Of a stretch of DNA of 64,000 bases, positions 35,497 to 42,773 are shown one piece after another. Origin of the DNA: Azospirillum sp. RU38E (GTDB taxonomy: Bacteria; Pseudomonadota; Alphaproteobacteria; Azospirillales; Azospirillaceae). Where the stretch lies: contig NZ_FZOI01000011.1 of NCBI RefSeq assembly GCF_900188385.1, positions 124,001 to 188,000 on the forward strand. Direction: 5' to 3'. Positions within the stretch are counted from its first letter, which is position 1; every line of letters begins with the position of its first letter. Below the pieces are notes generated by a model. The model saw nothing but the letters and a program-made list of their open reading frames with translations. It did no database searches and was not told the origin of the DNA. A program made the translations under genes and the position numbers.

Positions 35497-38451
35497 GTGA
35501 AGGTGGACAACGTGTCGGCAGCAGGCTTGCAGTTCGGCTTCATCGCGCCTGGCGCGCAGCGTGCTGATCTTGGCGCGACGGAAGAGGCTGACCGCCGCAC
35601 GGCGACGATCTTTTTTTGTGACATCGTCAACTCGACGCAGTTGATCGCCCCCAGTGATCCGGAAGACGCGCGCGATCTTCTGAATGGGGTGATGGACGTG
35701 ATGGTGCGGCACATCCAACATTATGGCGGCACGGTCTGCCAAAGGTTGGGTGATGGCGTTTATGCTGTCTTCGGTGCCCCGGCCGCGCAAGAAAACCATG
35801 CTGTGCGGGCCTGTGCTGCTGCCGATGCCATCGTGCGGGAGATTGCGCGAGGCCAGACCTGTGCTGTCCGTGTTGGCCTGTGTTCTGGTGAAATTGTCTG
35901 GGATGGCAGCGCGCTTCGCCACCAGAACGGGTCCCCCGCCGTCGGCCGTGCCGTGCATGCAGCAGCGAAGCTGCAGCAGGCATCCCAACCCAATCGGGTC
36001 CGGTTGGCGGACAGTACCGCCGCGCTGGCAGCCGATTGGGTGGATATGCGGGCTGCCGACCTTGTGTCGCTGACGGCACTGGACAGGATCGGCACGTTCG
36101 AACTGTTAGGTGTTCGCCGCCGCCGCCTGCATCGTGGCCAACAACTGCCCATGGTCGGGCGGGAGGTGCTGCGACGTACATTATCCAGTGCTTTGGCGGC
36201 GCTGTCGAATAATCCGGAGACACCGGCGGCAAAGCCTGCCCCCCTCATGCACATTGTCAGTGGAGAAGCGGGGTTGGGTAAGTCCCGCCTGCTATCCTTG
36301 CTGGCGGCAGAGGCCCGCTGGCGTGGCGTGCGGGTGGTGGAATGGTCGATTTCTGCCATTGAACCGGTGGGGGCGCCCCAATTACTGCAGGAACTTGTCG
36401 GCGAATTGCTGGATTGCCCCGCCGGGGGCAGTGCTGCGGAAAGTCTGGCGGCGATTCTGGCGGCCGGTGTCTCTCACCCTCTGGCGGAAGCGTTAGCCGG
36501 GTTGTTGCACCCTGTGGCCGACATATCACCGGCCGCTGCGACGGAGCGGTTGGCAATGGCCGCCCGTGCCGTGGCGGAGTTGGCCATTGTCGCGGCGCGG
36601 CGCCGCCCGATTCTGCTGGTGGTCGAAGATTTGCAGTGGGTCGGCAGCGAGTTGCTGGCGGTTCTCTGCGCCTTGTTGCGGCGGTGCCGCGGCGAGCCGA
36701 TCCTGATTCTCGGCAGTAACCGCGCTGTGCGCCCGCCCGAAATACTGACGGAAGCGGGGGAGGTCCGCGGTCATGTCCTTTCGCCCCTGAATGCGGGTGA
36801 TGCACGGGCGTTGCTGGACAGCTATATGGGCCGTGATCCGGCTTTGGCCTCCATAAAGGATGAGCTGCAGCGTCGGGCGCAGGGGAACCCCTTCTTTCTG
36901 ATCGAATGTGTCCGGGTGCTGGTGGATCAGGAGGCGCTGGCGGGCCCGGTTGGTGGTATGCGGCTGGGCACGCCCACATCACGCCGCTTGCCGGATTCGG
37001 TCCAGGCGCTGTTGGCAGCCCGCACCGATCGTCTCGCGGCGGCGGCCCGCGATGTCTTGCGGGCCGCCGCGGTCATCGGCCCGACCTTTGACATCGGTCT
37101 GCTCTCCGCCCTTACCGGCTGCACCGTGCCCAGCCTGCCATTGGCAGGCTTGTCCGATGCAGGATTCATTGATGAAACACGTTTGCTGCCGCGGCTGGAA
37201 TATAGTTTCCATCATGCCCTGATGCATGAAGCGGTTTACGAAGGCATTACCCGGCGGGAACGACAGCGGCTGCATGGCCGGGTGGCGGAGTTGCTGGAAG
37301 GAGAGCATTTTGCTCAGTTGCCGGGCCGGCTTGCGGCCCAGGCCCGTCATGCTGACAATGCCAAGCTTTGGCCGGTGGCAGTCCGTGCCGGCCGTGCCGC
37401 CGGGAAGGAGGCATTGCAGCGCTCGCTGGCGGCAGAGGCCGTCTCCCTGTTTGCTCTCGCCGTGCGGGCCAATGATCAATTGCCGATGGATGGAGAGAAT
37501 GCGCGGACCGGTATTGACCTGCGGTTGATCCTTGCGCGGGCGGCCATGCCGGCCGGTGATCGCGACCGTGCCCTGGCGGAGTTGGAGCGCGCTGTCGAAC
37601 TGGCCCATCAGACGGGGGATGAGGATCGGGCCCTTGCCGGGCTGGTTCAGCAGGTCAGTTACGAATGGGTCTATGGCGGGCTGCATCATGCCTTGTCACT
37701 GGCTGACCGGGCGCTAAGGCTGTCCGGGGGAGGTCAGCCCTCGTCCGCGCATCCGGAGGTGCAGATCCTTGCTGCCTGCTGTCACATCGAAGCGGGTAAC
37801 CTGGAGGAAGCGCAGAAGCTGCTTGATCTTGCCGACCGGGCGGACGCCTGGCAGGCCCATCATCCGGGCCGCTTCATGATGGTGGATTGCCCGATGCTGA
37901 TCGCCATCATGCGCGCCCGCTGCCAGCTTCATCAGGGGCTGGACGCGTCGGCGCTGATGCAACAGGCGTTACAACGGGCGGATGACGGCAGCTATCCGTT
38001 CAATCGTATTTATGCGCGTGTCTATGCTGGAGAGATCCTGCAACGGCAGGGCCGTTATCCCGAACTGCTTGCCCTGTGCAATGAAGCCCTGTCCATCTCG
38101 GCCGCCGCCGCTTCGCCGCTGCTGGATAATGTGCTTCATGCCCGGCGGGGTCTGGCATTGGTCGAACTGGGGCGCCGCATTGAAGGGCTTGCCGAAATTG
38201 AACAGGCAGAGCACAGCGCCGCAGAACGCGGGGCCATCCTCCATGCCTCGCTGGCACGATATTGCCGTATTCTCGGATTAACGCGGATCGGTCTGCTGCG
38301 TGACGCCGAACAGGAGCGGCTGCAACTGGAAGCAACCGTCCAGCGCTATGGCTATGGTCTGCTCAGCCGTTTTCTGGCTGAAGAGCGGCAATTGCTGCCG
38401 TGCGAGACTGGCGTTGTCGCCGAGCACACGTATATTGGCCCTGGAGATTGA
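35497..38451 (+). CDS. class III nucleotide cyclase / AAA ATPase / TPR signalling protein
   Basis: About 984 residues from GTG; a TTG nine codons upstream is also open and the start is uncertain. Residues ~30-200 are a class III cyclase catalytic domain: metal-binding Asp in FFCDIVNST and in RLGDGVYAVFGAP. The usual transition-state Asn/Arg pair reads His/Lys (VHAAAKL), so activity is not assured. Residues ~245-560 are an AAA/STAND-type ATPase with Walker A GEAGLGKS and Walker B ILLVVEDLQW. The C-terminal ~400 residues are TPR-like helices. No transmembrane helices, so cytosolic. It may make cAMP for the Crp-type regulator encoded 3 kb downstream. Confidence 0.82.
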   Translation: MKVDNVSAAGLQFGFIAPGAQRADLGATEEADRRTATIFFCDIVNSTQLIAPSDPEDARDLLNGVMDVMVRHIQHYGGTVCQRLGDGVYAVFGAPAAQENHAVRACAAADAIVREIARGQTCAVRVGLCSGEIVWDGSALRHQNGSPAVGRAVHAAAKLQQASQPNRVRLADSTAALAADWVDMRAADLVSLTALDRIGTFELLGVRRRRLHRGQQLPMVGREVLRRTLSSALAALSNNPETPAAKPAPLMHIVSGEAGLGKSRLLSLLAAEARWRGVRVVEWSISAIEPVGAPQLLQELVGELLDCPAGGSAAESLAAILAAGVSHPLAEALAGLLHPVADISPAAATERLAMAARAVAELAIVAARRRPILLVVEDLQWVGSELLAVLCALLRRCRGEPILILGSNRAVRPPEILTEAGEVRGHVLSPLNAGDARALLDSYMGRDPALASIKDELQRRAQGNPFFLIECVRVLVDQEALAGPVGGMRLGTPTSRRLPDSVQALLAARTDRLAAAARDVLRAAAVIGPTFDIGLLSALTGCTVPSLPLAGLSDAGFIDETRLLPRLEYSFHHALMHEAVYEGITRRERQRLHGRVAELLEGEHFAQLPGRLAAQARHADNAKLWPVAVRAGRAAGKEALQRSLAAEAVSLFALAVRANDQLPMDGENARTGIDLRLILARAAMPAGDRDRALAELERAVELAHQTGDEDRALAGLVQQVSYEWVYGGLHHALSLADRALRLSGGGQPSSAHPEVQILAACCHIEAGNLEEAQKLLDLADRADAWQAHHPGRFMMVDCPMLIAIMRARCQLHQGLDASALMQQALQRADDGSYPFNRIYARVYAGEILQRQGRYPELLALCNEALSISAAAASPLLDNVLHARRGLALVELGRRIEGLAEIEQAEHSAAERGAILHASLARYCRILGLTRIGLLRDAEQERLQLEATVQRYGYGLLSRFLAEERQLLPCETGVVAEHTYIGPGD

Positions 38452-38486
38452 AGCAGGTGACCGGTTGCGATCATTGCGACAGGACA
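38447..38486 (+). repeat. dispersed repeat, GGTGA-CGGTTGCGATCA type
   Basis: The sequence overlaps the cyclase stop codon and includes GGTGACCGGTTGCGATCA and CAGGACAT. A diverged copy is on the minus strand at 63762-63800. The stop codon of the cyclase lies inside the element. Confidence 0.5.
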
Positions 38487-38492
38487 TAATAG

Positions 38493-38640
38493 CAGCTGCA
38501 CGAAATCATGATCTATGGTCACGCTTTCGGGCCCCTCAATCGCCGGCGGGCGCTTCAGCGCTTTTGGCTACGCGGCATGGTCCGCGCGGCTGCAGTCGCC
38601 GCCGTCTCATCGGTCATGATTTTGTGCTTCTGGTATAATG
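38493..38640. repeat. inverted pair of the GTCATGATTTCGTGC repeat
   Basis: The left arm GCACGAAATCATGATC (38497) and right arm GGTCATGATTTTGTGC (38611) face each other across ~98 bp. This is an inverted pair of the dispersed element seen also at 35187. No gene is supported between 38452 and 38710. Confidence 0.5.
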
Positions 38641-38710
38641 TAAGCAAAGCCCGGATCTGCTCATCCACATTTTACACGATGCACTGCATCGGTTATATGC
38701 CGTTTGTGGA

Positions 38711-39031
38711 TCAGCTGCGGTTGAAGTCCTGCAATAAAGACTGGTTGTTCCCGCGTGAAACTGAGCGGTAATAAGCGACCAGGAAGGCGCGGATCGTCGC
38801 CGTGAGCGACGCGTTTTGATGCTGGCGCCGGGAGACGACACTGATCACCTGGTGAATGGACATGGCCTCCCGTTCCGCAATCTCATGCAATGCCTGCCAC
38901 ATAACGGCCTCCAGCCGAACGCTGGTGCGATGGCCTTCAACCCAGACATTATGACTGATCAATTGTCCATCGACCTCCAGATCATGGGGTTCGTAGACGG
39001 TAATATCGTTAGTGCCATGGATGATATTCAT
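38711..39031 (-). CDS. ribbon-helix-helix domain protein (RHH_4 type)
   Basis: 106 residues. Residues ~35-100 fit the RHH_4 family: RTSVRLEAVMWQALHEIAER, then SIHQVISVVSRRQ and TATIRAFLVAYYRS. The N-terminal ~30 residues (YEPHDLEVDGQLISHNVWVEG) are also seen in family members. Likely a small DNA-binding regulator. It is divergent from the RiPP precursor and shares with it a 200-bp region that holds a palindrome suitable as its operator. Confidence 0.82.
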   Translation of the reverse strand: MNIIHGTNDITVYEPHDLEVDGQLISHNVWVEGHRTSVRLEAVMWQALHEIAEREAMSIHQVISVVSRRQHQNASLTATIRAFLVAYYRSVSRGNNQSLLQDFNRS

Positions 39032-39063
39032 GGGCGGCCTCGCCTGAACGGGATTGTTTAAGA

Positions 39064-39077
39064 TCGTTGCTCAACGA
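39064..39077. promoter_or_regulatory. palindrome between RHH gene and precursor
   Basis: TCGTTG-CT-CAACGA is a perfect 6-bp dyad 33 bp upstream of the RHH gene start. RHH proteins bind such short dyads, so autoregulation is plausible. Confidence 0.4.
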
Positions 39078-39116
39078 CCTTCGCTATAAACATAGTCGAT
39101 CAGATGCATACAGTGC

Positions 39117-39132
39117 TGTGAAGCACTTCACA
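39117..39132 (+). promoter_or_regulatory. CRP-type binding site upstream of RiPP precursor
   Basis: TGTGAAGCACTTCACA matches the E. coli CRP consensus TGTGA-N6-TCACA exactly and is nearly fully palindromic. Its centre is ~107 bp before the precursor ATG. A -10-like TAGGGT at 39155 would place it near -41, the class II activation position. A Crp-family gene ends the same gene group. Confidence 0.65.
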
Positions 39133-39231
39133 TTTCGAAATGGTCCTTTCGCATTAGGGTCTATTGCGAGGCAGGGCTAACATTCCTCGCCCACATTTGT
39201 AACCCTACAACCTTTTATGAAGGAGACTCCC

Positions 39232-39393
39232 ATGCTCATCCGTGGCGCTGATGGTCGTTTGTATCGTGTTGGGCCGAACGGGGCCGAAGTTGTCACTGCT
39301 TCTGCCGCCATGACGACGCAGGTTCGCGTGGCCGCGCCGCGTCTGGCGATGGATGTGGGTGCCAGCGCCGAACTGCACAGCGCCCGCAGCTGA
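39232..39393 (+). CDS. putative RiPP precursor peptide for YcaO-TfuA
   Basis: 53 residues with a strong Shine-Dalgarno (AAGGAG, 7 nt). The N-terminus MLIRGADGRLYRVGPNGAEV looks like a structured leader. The C-terminal half is short-residue-rich (TASAAMTTQVRVAAPRLAMD) and ends AELHSARS. There is no Cys, and only seven Ser/Thr, all after residue 21. It is followed by a 13-bp hairpin and then ycaO. Size, position and expression signals are those of a RiPP precursor. With a YcaO-TfuA pair, backbone thioamide rather than azoline formation would be expected. The leader/core boundary is unknown. Confidence 0.65.
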   Translation: MLIRGADGRLYRVGPNGAEVVTASAAMTTQVRVAAPRLAMDVGASAELHSARS

Positions 39394-39400
39394 CGGGCTT

Positions 39401-39430
39401 GCCGGCCCGAACCGGTCGGTTCGGGCCGGC
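39401..39430 (+). terminator. strong hairpin between precursor and ycaO (attenuator)
   Basis: GCCGGCCCGAACC and GGTTCGGGCCGGC form a perfect 13-bp stem with GGTC loop, 7 bp after the precursor stop, followed only by a short pyrimidine stretch (CTTTCTTCC). This fits partial termination, giving more precursor than enzyme mRNA. Confidence 0.7.
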
Positions 39431-39482
39431 CCGGCTTTCTTCCAGGGTGGACGCGGGTAGAGAAATGCCGCGGGAGGATGCG

Positions 39483-40715
39483 ATGGAACAGGTACGGGTG
39501 GCAGAATGGGACGGTATCGCCTCGCCGCAATGGCGGCGGTTGGCCACGCCGGAGGAAACGCTGGCACGTGTGACGCCGCTGTTTGGCCTGTTCGGGATCA
39601 CCCGGGTCGCGAATGTCACCGGTCTTGATCAGGTTGGGATTCCGGTTGTCATGGTCAACCGGCCTAATTCTCGCTCCTTGGCTGTTTCCCAGGGCAAAGG
39701 GCTTACCTTGGCGGCGGCGAAGGCATCGGCGGTGATGGAGAGTATCGAATCCTGGCATGCTGAGCGGCCGCAGCTGGCGCTCCGCCACGGTTCATATGAG
39801 GATCTCCGATACAGTCTGCCGCTGGTCGATCCTGGACTGCTGCCCTGCCAGATGGACAGTTATTTCACCCCGCATACCCAGCTTCTGTGGGCAGAGGGCA
39901 CCAATCTGGCCGATGGCGCCAGTTGCTGGGTGCCCTATGAGATGGTGCATACAAATTATACGCTGCCGCTGCCCACCGGGCACGGTTGTTTTCAGGCCAC
40001 GTCCAATGGCTTGGCGTCGGGCAATCATTGGATCGAGGCGGTCATTCATGGCCTCTCCGAGGTGATAGAGCGGGATGCCCGAACCTTGTGGAACCTGCTG
40101 CCGGCCGAAGCACAGGACGATACGCGGATTGATCTGGAAACCGTCGCCGATCCGGCTTGCCGCAGCCTGTTGGCCCGCTTCGCCCGTGCCGGCGTGGCGG
40201 TTGGTGTCTGGGATATGACGGCCGATACCGGTGTGCCCACCTTCATCGCCCGCATTGCCCAGGCTGATGGCGGTGCCTCCCGGCAGGTGCGGCCGGCCAG
40301 TGGCTACGGCACCCATCTCGTGCCGGAAATTGCCTTGGCCCGTGCCTTGACAGAGGCGGCGCAGAGCCGGCTGACCTTCATTTCTGGTGCGCGCGATGAC
40401 ATGCAGCGCGAGGAATATGATCGCTTCCTGTCCGAACAGGAGCAGATTCTCTGGCTGGATCGCATTCGCCTGGGGGCCCCGGTGCGTGATTTTAACCAGA
40501 TTGCCAGCTGGCGCGGCGTGTCGCTGCGGGCTGATCTGGCTGAACTTCGCCTGCGGTTGAGCCGGGCTGGTGTGGAGGATGTTATCGTCGTCGATTTGTC
40601 CCGCGCGGAAATCGGCATTCCTGTGGTCCGGGTGATTGTGCCCGGGCTGGAGGGGGTGGATGGCAGCCTCAATTATTGTCTGGGTGCTCGGGCCCGCAAG
40701 GTTGCCGGTCTTTAA
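39483..40715 (+). CDS. YcaO-domain cyclodehydratase/thioamide-forming enzyme
   Basis: 410 residues from ATG MEQVRVAEW, 6 nt after GGGAGG; further starts upstream lie in the hairpin region. YcaO ATP-binding motifs are present in order: AKASAVMESIESWHAE (~90-105), LASGNHWIEAVIHGLSEVIERDA (~185) given in two parts as LASGNHWIEAV and LSEVIERDA, and RALTEAAQSRLTFISGARDD (~300). There is no C-terminal PxPxP tail and no fused E1-like domain. YcaO enzymes phosphorylate a backbone amide of a peptide; with TfuA they typically install thioamides. Confidence 0.9.
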   Translation: MEQVRVAEWDGIASPQWRRLATPEETLARVTPLFGLFGITRVANVTGLDQVGIPVVMVNRPNSRSLAVSQGKGLTLAAAKASAVMESIESWHAERPQLALRHGSYEDLRYSLPLVDPGLLPCQMDSYFTPHTQLLWAEGTNLADGASCWVPYEMVHTNYTLPLPTGHGCFQATSNGLASGNHWIEAVIHGLSEVIERDARTLWNLLPAEAQDDTRIDLETVADPACRSLLARFARAGVAVGVWDMTADTGVPTFIARIAQADGGASRQVRPASGYGTHLVPEIALARALTEAAQSRLTFISGARDDMQREEYDRFLSEQEQILWLDRIRLGAPVRDFNQIASWRGVSLRADLAELRLRLSRAGVEDVIVVDLSRAEIGIPVVRVIVPGLEGVDGSLNYCLGARARKVAGL

Positions 40716-40716
40716 A

Positions 40717-40740
40717 CCTTGGCAGCAGATGCTGCCAAGG
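40717..40740 (+). other. hairpin between ycaO and tfuA
   Basis: CCTTGGCAGC / GCTGCCAAGG 10-bp perfect stem with AGAT loop, starting just after the ycaO stop, without a T-run. Likely mRNA-stabilising or attenuating. Confidence 0.5.
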
Positions 40741-40808
40741 AGTTTCACGAAATCGACGATTCATCCCATCCGTTCGGAGCGGGATCGTTGGGTGCGAGGA
40801 GAAGCAGC

Positions 40809-41555
40809 ATGTCCAATCCCGTCATCATTTTTCTGGGCCCGACCCTGGCACTGGCATCGGCGCGCCGTGTGCTGGACGCGGATTACCGCGCACCTGTGGC
40901 CCAGGGTGATGTGCTGCGCGCGGTGACAGAACGCCCGGCGGCCATTGCCATCATTGACGGCTATTTCGCCAATGTGCCGTCTGTCTGGCACAAGGAAATT
41001 CTTTATGCCCTCTCCCAGGGCATTCCCGTCTTGGGGGCGGCCAGCATGGGGGCATTGCGGGCCGCAGAACTGCACCCGTTCGGGATGCAGGGGGTGGGGG
41101 CGATCTTTCAGGCCTATGTCGATGGTCGTCTGGAGGATGATGATGAGGTGGCGGTAACCCATGGACCGGCGGAATTGGGTTATCCGCTGCTCTGTGAGGC
41201 GATGGTGAATATCCGGCGCACCCTTTCGGACGCCATGGCGGCGGGGGTACTCACCTCCCATGATCGTTCGCACCTGCAACGCATCGCCAAGGATTTGCCT
41301 TATCAGGACCGCTCCTATGGTCGGCTGCTGCGTGATGCGGTGGAGGAGGGGCTGGACGCGGGTGCCATGGAGCATTTCCGGGGCTGGCTGGCCCATGGCC
41401 GGGCAGATCAGAAGCGGGAAGATGCGCTGGCCTTGCTGAGCCTCCTGGGCCAGGGTGTGCATGAAGGCAGCCTGAAAGTGCAACCGGGCTTCGCCTTTGA
41501 GCATACTTTCATGTGGGAAAAGGTGGCCCGGCCAGTGCTGTCGACGCGCGCATGA
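40809..41555 (+). CDS. TfuA-like protein, YcaO partner
   Basis: 248 residues from ATG MSNPVIIFLG, with GAGGAG 8 nt upstream; the longer frame starts in the hairpin. The TfuA core is clear: AIIDGYFANVPSVWHKEIL, then ALSQGIPVLGAASMGALRAAEL and VAVTHGPAELGYPLL. TfuA proteins accompany YcaO in trifolitoxin-type and thioamide pathways and are thought to deliver sulfide. It is the third gene of the cassette. No dedicated protease or exporter gene follows. Confidence 0.9.
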   Translation: MSNPVIIFLGPTLALASARRVLDADYRAPVAQGDVLRAVTERPAAIAIIDGYFANVPSVWHKEILYALSQGIPVLGAASMGALRAAELHPFGMQGVGAIFQAYVDGRLEDDDEVAVTHGPAELGYPLLCEAMVNIRRTLSDAMAAGVLTSHDRSHLQRIAKDLPYQDRSYGRLLRDAVEEGLDAGAMEHFRGWLAHGRADQKREDALALLSLLGQGVHEGSLKVQPGFAFEHTFMWEKVARPVLSTRA

Positions 41556-41634
41556 CTTGCATTTTCTGCTCGCCGCATCAATCATTTGCATATGGCCCGG
41601 TGCTGCTGCCGGGTATCATGGCGGGAAGAAACCT

Positions 41635-42324
41635 GTGTCGCTGACCGTTGATCCGGCGCTGCTGCGCCGGAACCAGCTCTTCAGCATTCTCAGTGACGCC
41701 GAAATGGAGGCGATACTGGGATTTGCCCGCTTGCGCCGGGTGCAGGCGGAAGAGCGCATCTTTGCCAAGGGCGATCCGGGCGACAGCCTCTATGTGATTC
41801 TGCGTGGGCGCGTTGCCGTCCAGACAGAGTCGCGGGAGGCCAAGCTGATGCTGCTCAATATCCTGGATGCCGGTGCGGTGTTCGGGGAAATTGCCATGCT
41901 GGACGGGGGGGAGCGTACAGCCACCGTCATGGCACAGGAGCCGGGGGAGCTGCTGCGCATCGACCGGCGTGATTTCATGCCCTTTCTGTCTCAACATCCC
42001 GATCTCTGTATCCGCCTGATGGGCGTGCTGTGCCAGCGGGTGCGCTGGACCAGCGCCATTATCGAGGATACCGTCTTCCTTAACGTCACCCGGCGTCTGG
42101 CCAAGCGTATCCTGATCCTGGCGCGGGATTTTGGTCGACGCACGGAAAAGGGTATCCGCATCGCCGCCTTTATGAGCCAGGAAGATTTGGCCAACATGCT
42201 GGGCGTGTCGCGGGAGATCGTCAATAAGACGCTGAAAAGCTTCCAGGCGTCGGGGGCCATCACCTACCGCAACGGCTATATCGTCGTTCAGGATGAAAGC
42301 TTTCTGGAACAGCTGGCGCGTTAA
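41635..42324 (+). CDS. Crp/Fnr-family transcriptional regulator
   Basis: 229 residues from GTG after GGAAGAAACCT. The N-terminal cNMP-binding domain keeps the phosphate-binding cassette FGEIAMLDGGERTATV (Glu, Arg, Thr). The C-terminal helix-turn-helix is MSQEDLANMLGVSREIVNKTL. There are no Fnr-type N-terminal cysteines, so a cyclic-nucleotide ligand is likelier than an Fe-S cluster. It ends the RiPP gene group and could recognise the perfect CRP site upstream of the precursor. Confidence 0.9.
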   Translation: MSLTVDPALLRRNQLFSILSDAEMEAILGFARLRRVQAEERIFAKGDPGDSLYVILRGRVAVQTESREAKLMLLNILDAGAVFGEIAMLDGGERTATVMAQEPGELLRIDRRDFMPFLSQHPDLCIRLMGVLCQRVRWTSAIIEDTVFLNVTRRLAKRILILARDFGRRTEKGIRIAAFMSQEDLANMLGVSREIVNKTLKSFQASGAITYRNGYIVVQDESFLEQLAR

Positions 42325-42327
42325 GCC

Positions 42328-42368
42328 TATAGCCAGCTGTGTTCAGTTGAACGCAGCTAGCTATAGCT
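42328..42368 (+). terminator. imperfect hairpin after the Crp-family gene
   Basis: CTATAGCCAGCTG and CAGCTAGCTATAG pair with one or two bulges around TTCAGTTGAACG. No T-run; may end the RiPP transcription unit. Confidence 0.4.
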
Positions 42369-42378
42369 AGAGTCTGCC

Positions 42379-42432
42379 TGCGAGCGGATTCACGCCAAAT
42401 GGTGATTTCACCTTTTGGCGATCCGCTCTAGG
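42379..42432 (+). repeat. dispersed extragenic repeat, GCGAGCGGATTCACGC type
   Basis: Begins GCGAGCGGATTCACGC and ends GCGATCCGCTCTA with a variable centre. A second copy with the same ends is on the minus strand at 63936-63988. The arms AGCGGAT and ATCCGCT pair. It marks the right border of the RiPP block. Confidence 0.7.
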
Positions 42433-42470
42433 CTGACGCCCTCGGGGCAGGCTGTTGGCAGGGGGCTTTG

Positions 42471-42773
42471 ATGCGCGGGTGGACACGCGGGTGGCGGGCG
42501 GTGATGTCATTGCCAGTGGTGGTGCTTTGTCTGGCGGGCTGCGCCAGTCATGAGGATCAGGTCAATCACCGCTTCATGTTCGTGCCTTCCATGCCACCGC
42601 CGCCAGAACCGGCAGTCGCGCCGGTGACGCCTGCCGCAGCGCCAGTCGCACCCGTGGTGGTGCAGACACCGTTGCCGCCGCCCGTGCTGAAGCCACCGCC
42701 GGCCCCGCCCGCCCCCCTGGTGCCGCCCACGAAGGCCACGGGGACTGCCAGCGGCAAAGGAAAGACCGGTTGA
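42471..42773 (+). CDS. small proline-rich lipoprotein
   Basis: 100 residues with a lipoprotein signal: hydrophobic SLPVVVLCLAGC with lipidated Cys24. The rest is largely Pro/Ala/Val low complexity (VAPVTPAAAPVAPVV). Function unknown. It overlaps the TPR-glycosyltransferase start (TGATG), so the two are translationally coupled in a flagellin-region operon. The ATG after GGGGGCTTTG is taken; a later ATG at codon 12 is possible. Confidence 0.7.
   Translation: MRGWTRGWRAVMSLPVVVLCLAGCASHEDQVNHRFMFVPSMPPPPEPAVAPVTPAAAPVAPVVVQTPLPPPVLKPPPAPPAPLVPPTKATGTASGKGKTG

Noticed and set aside
39231-39393. Precursor as a lanthipeptide or Cys-based bacteriocin
   Set aside because: The peptide has no Cys and no LanM/LanB-like gene is nearby.
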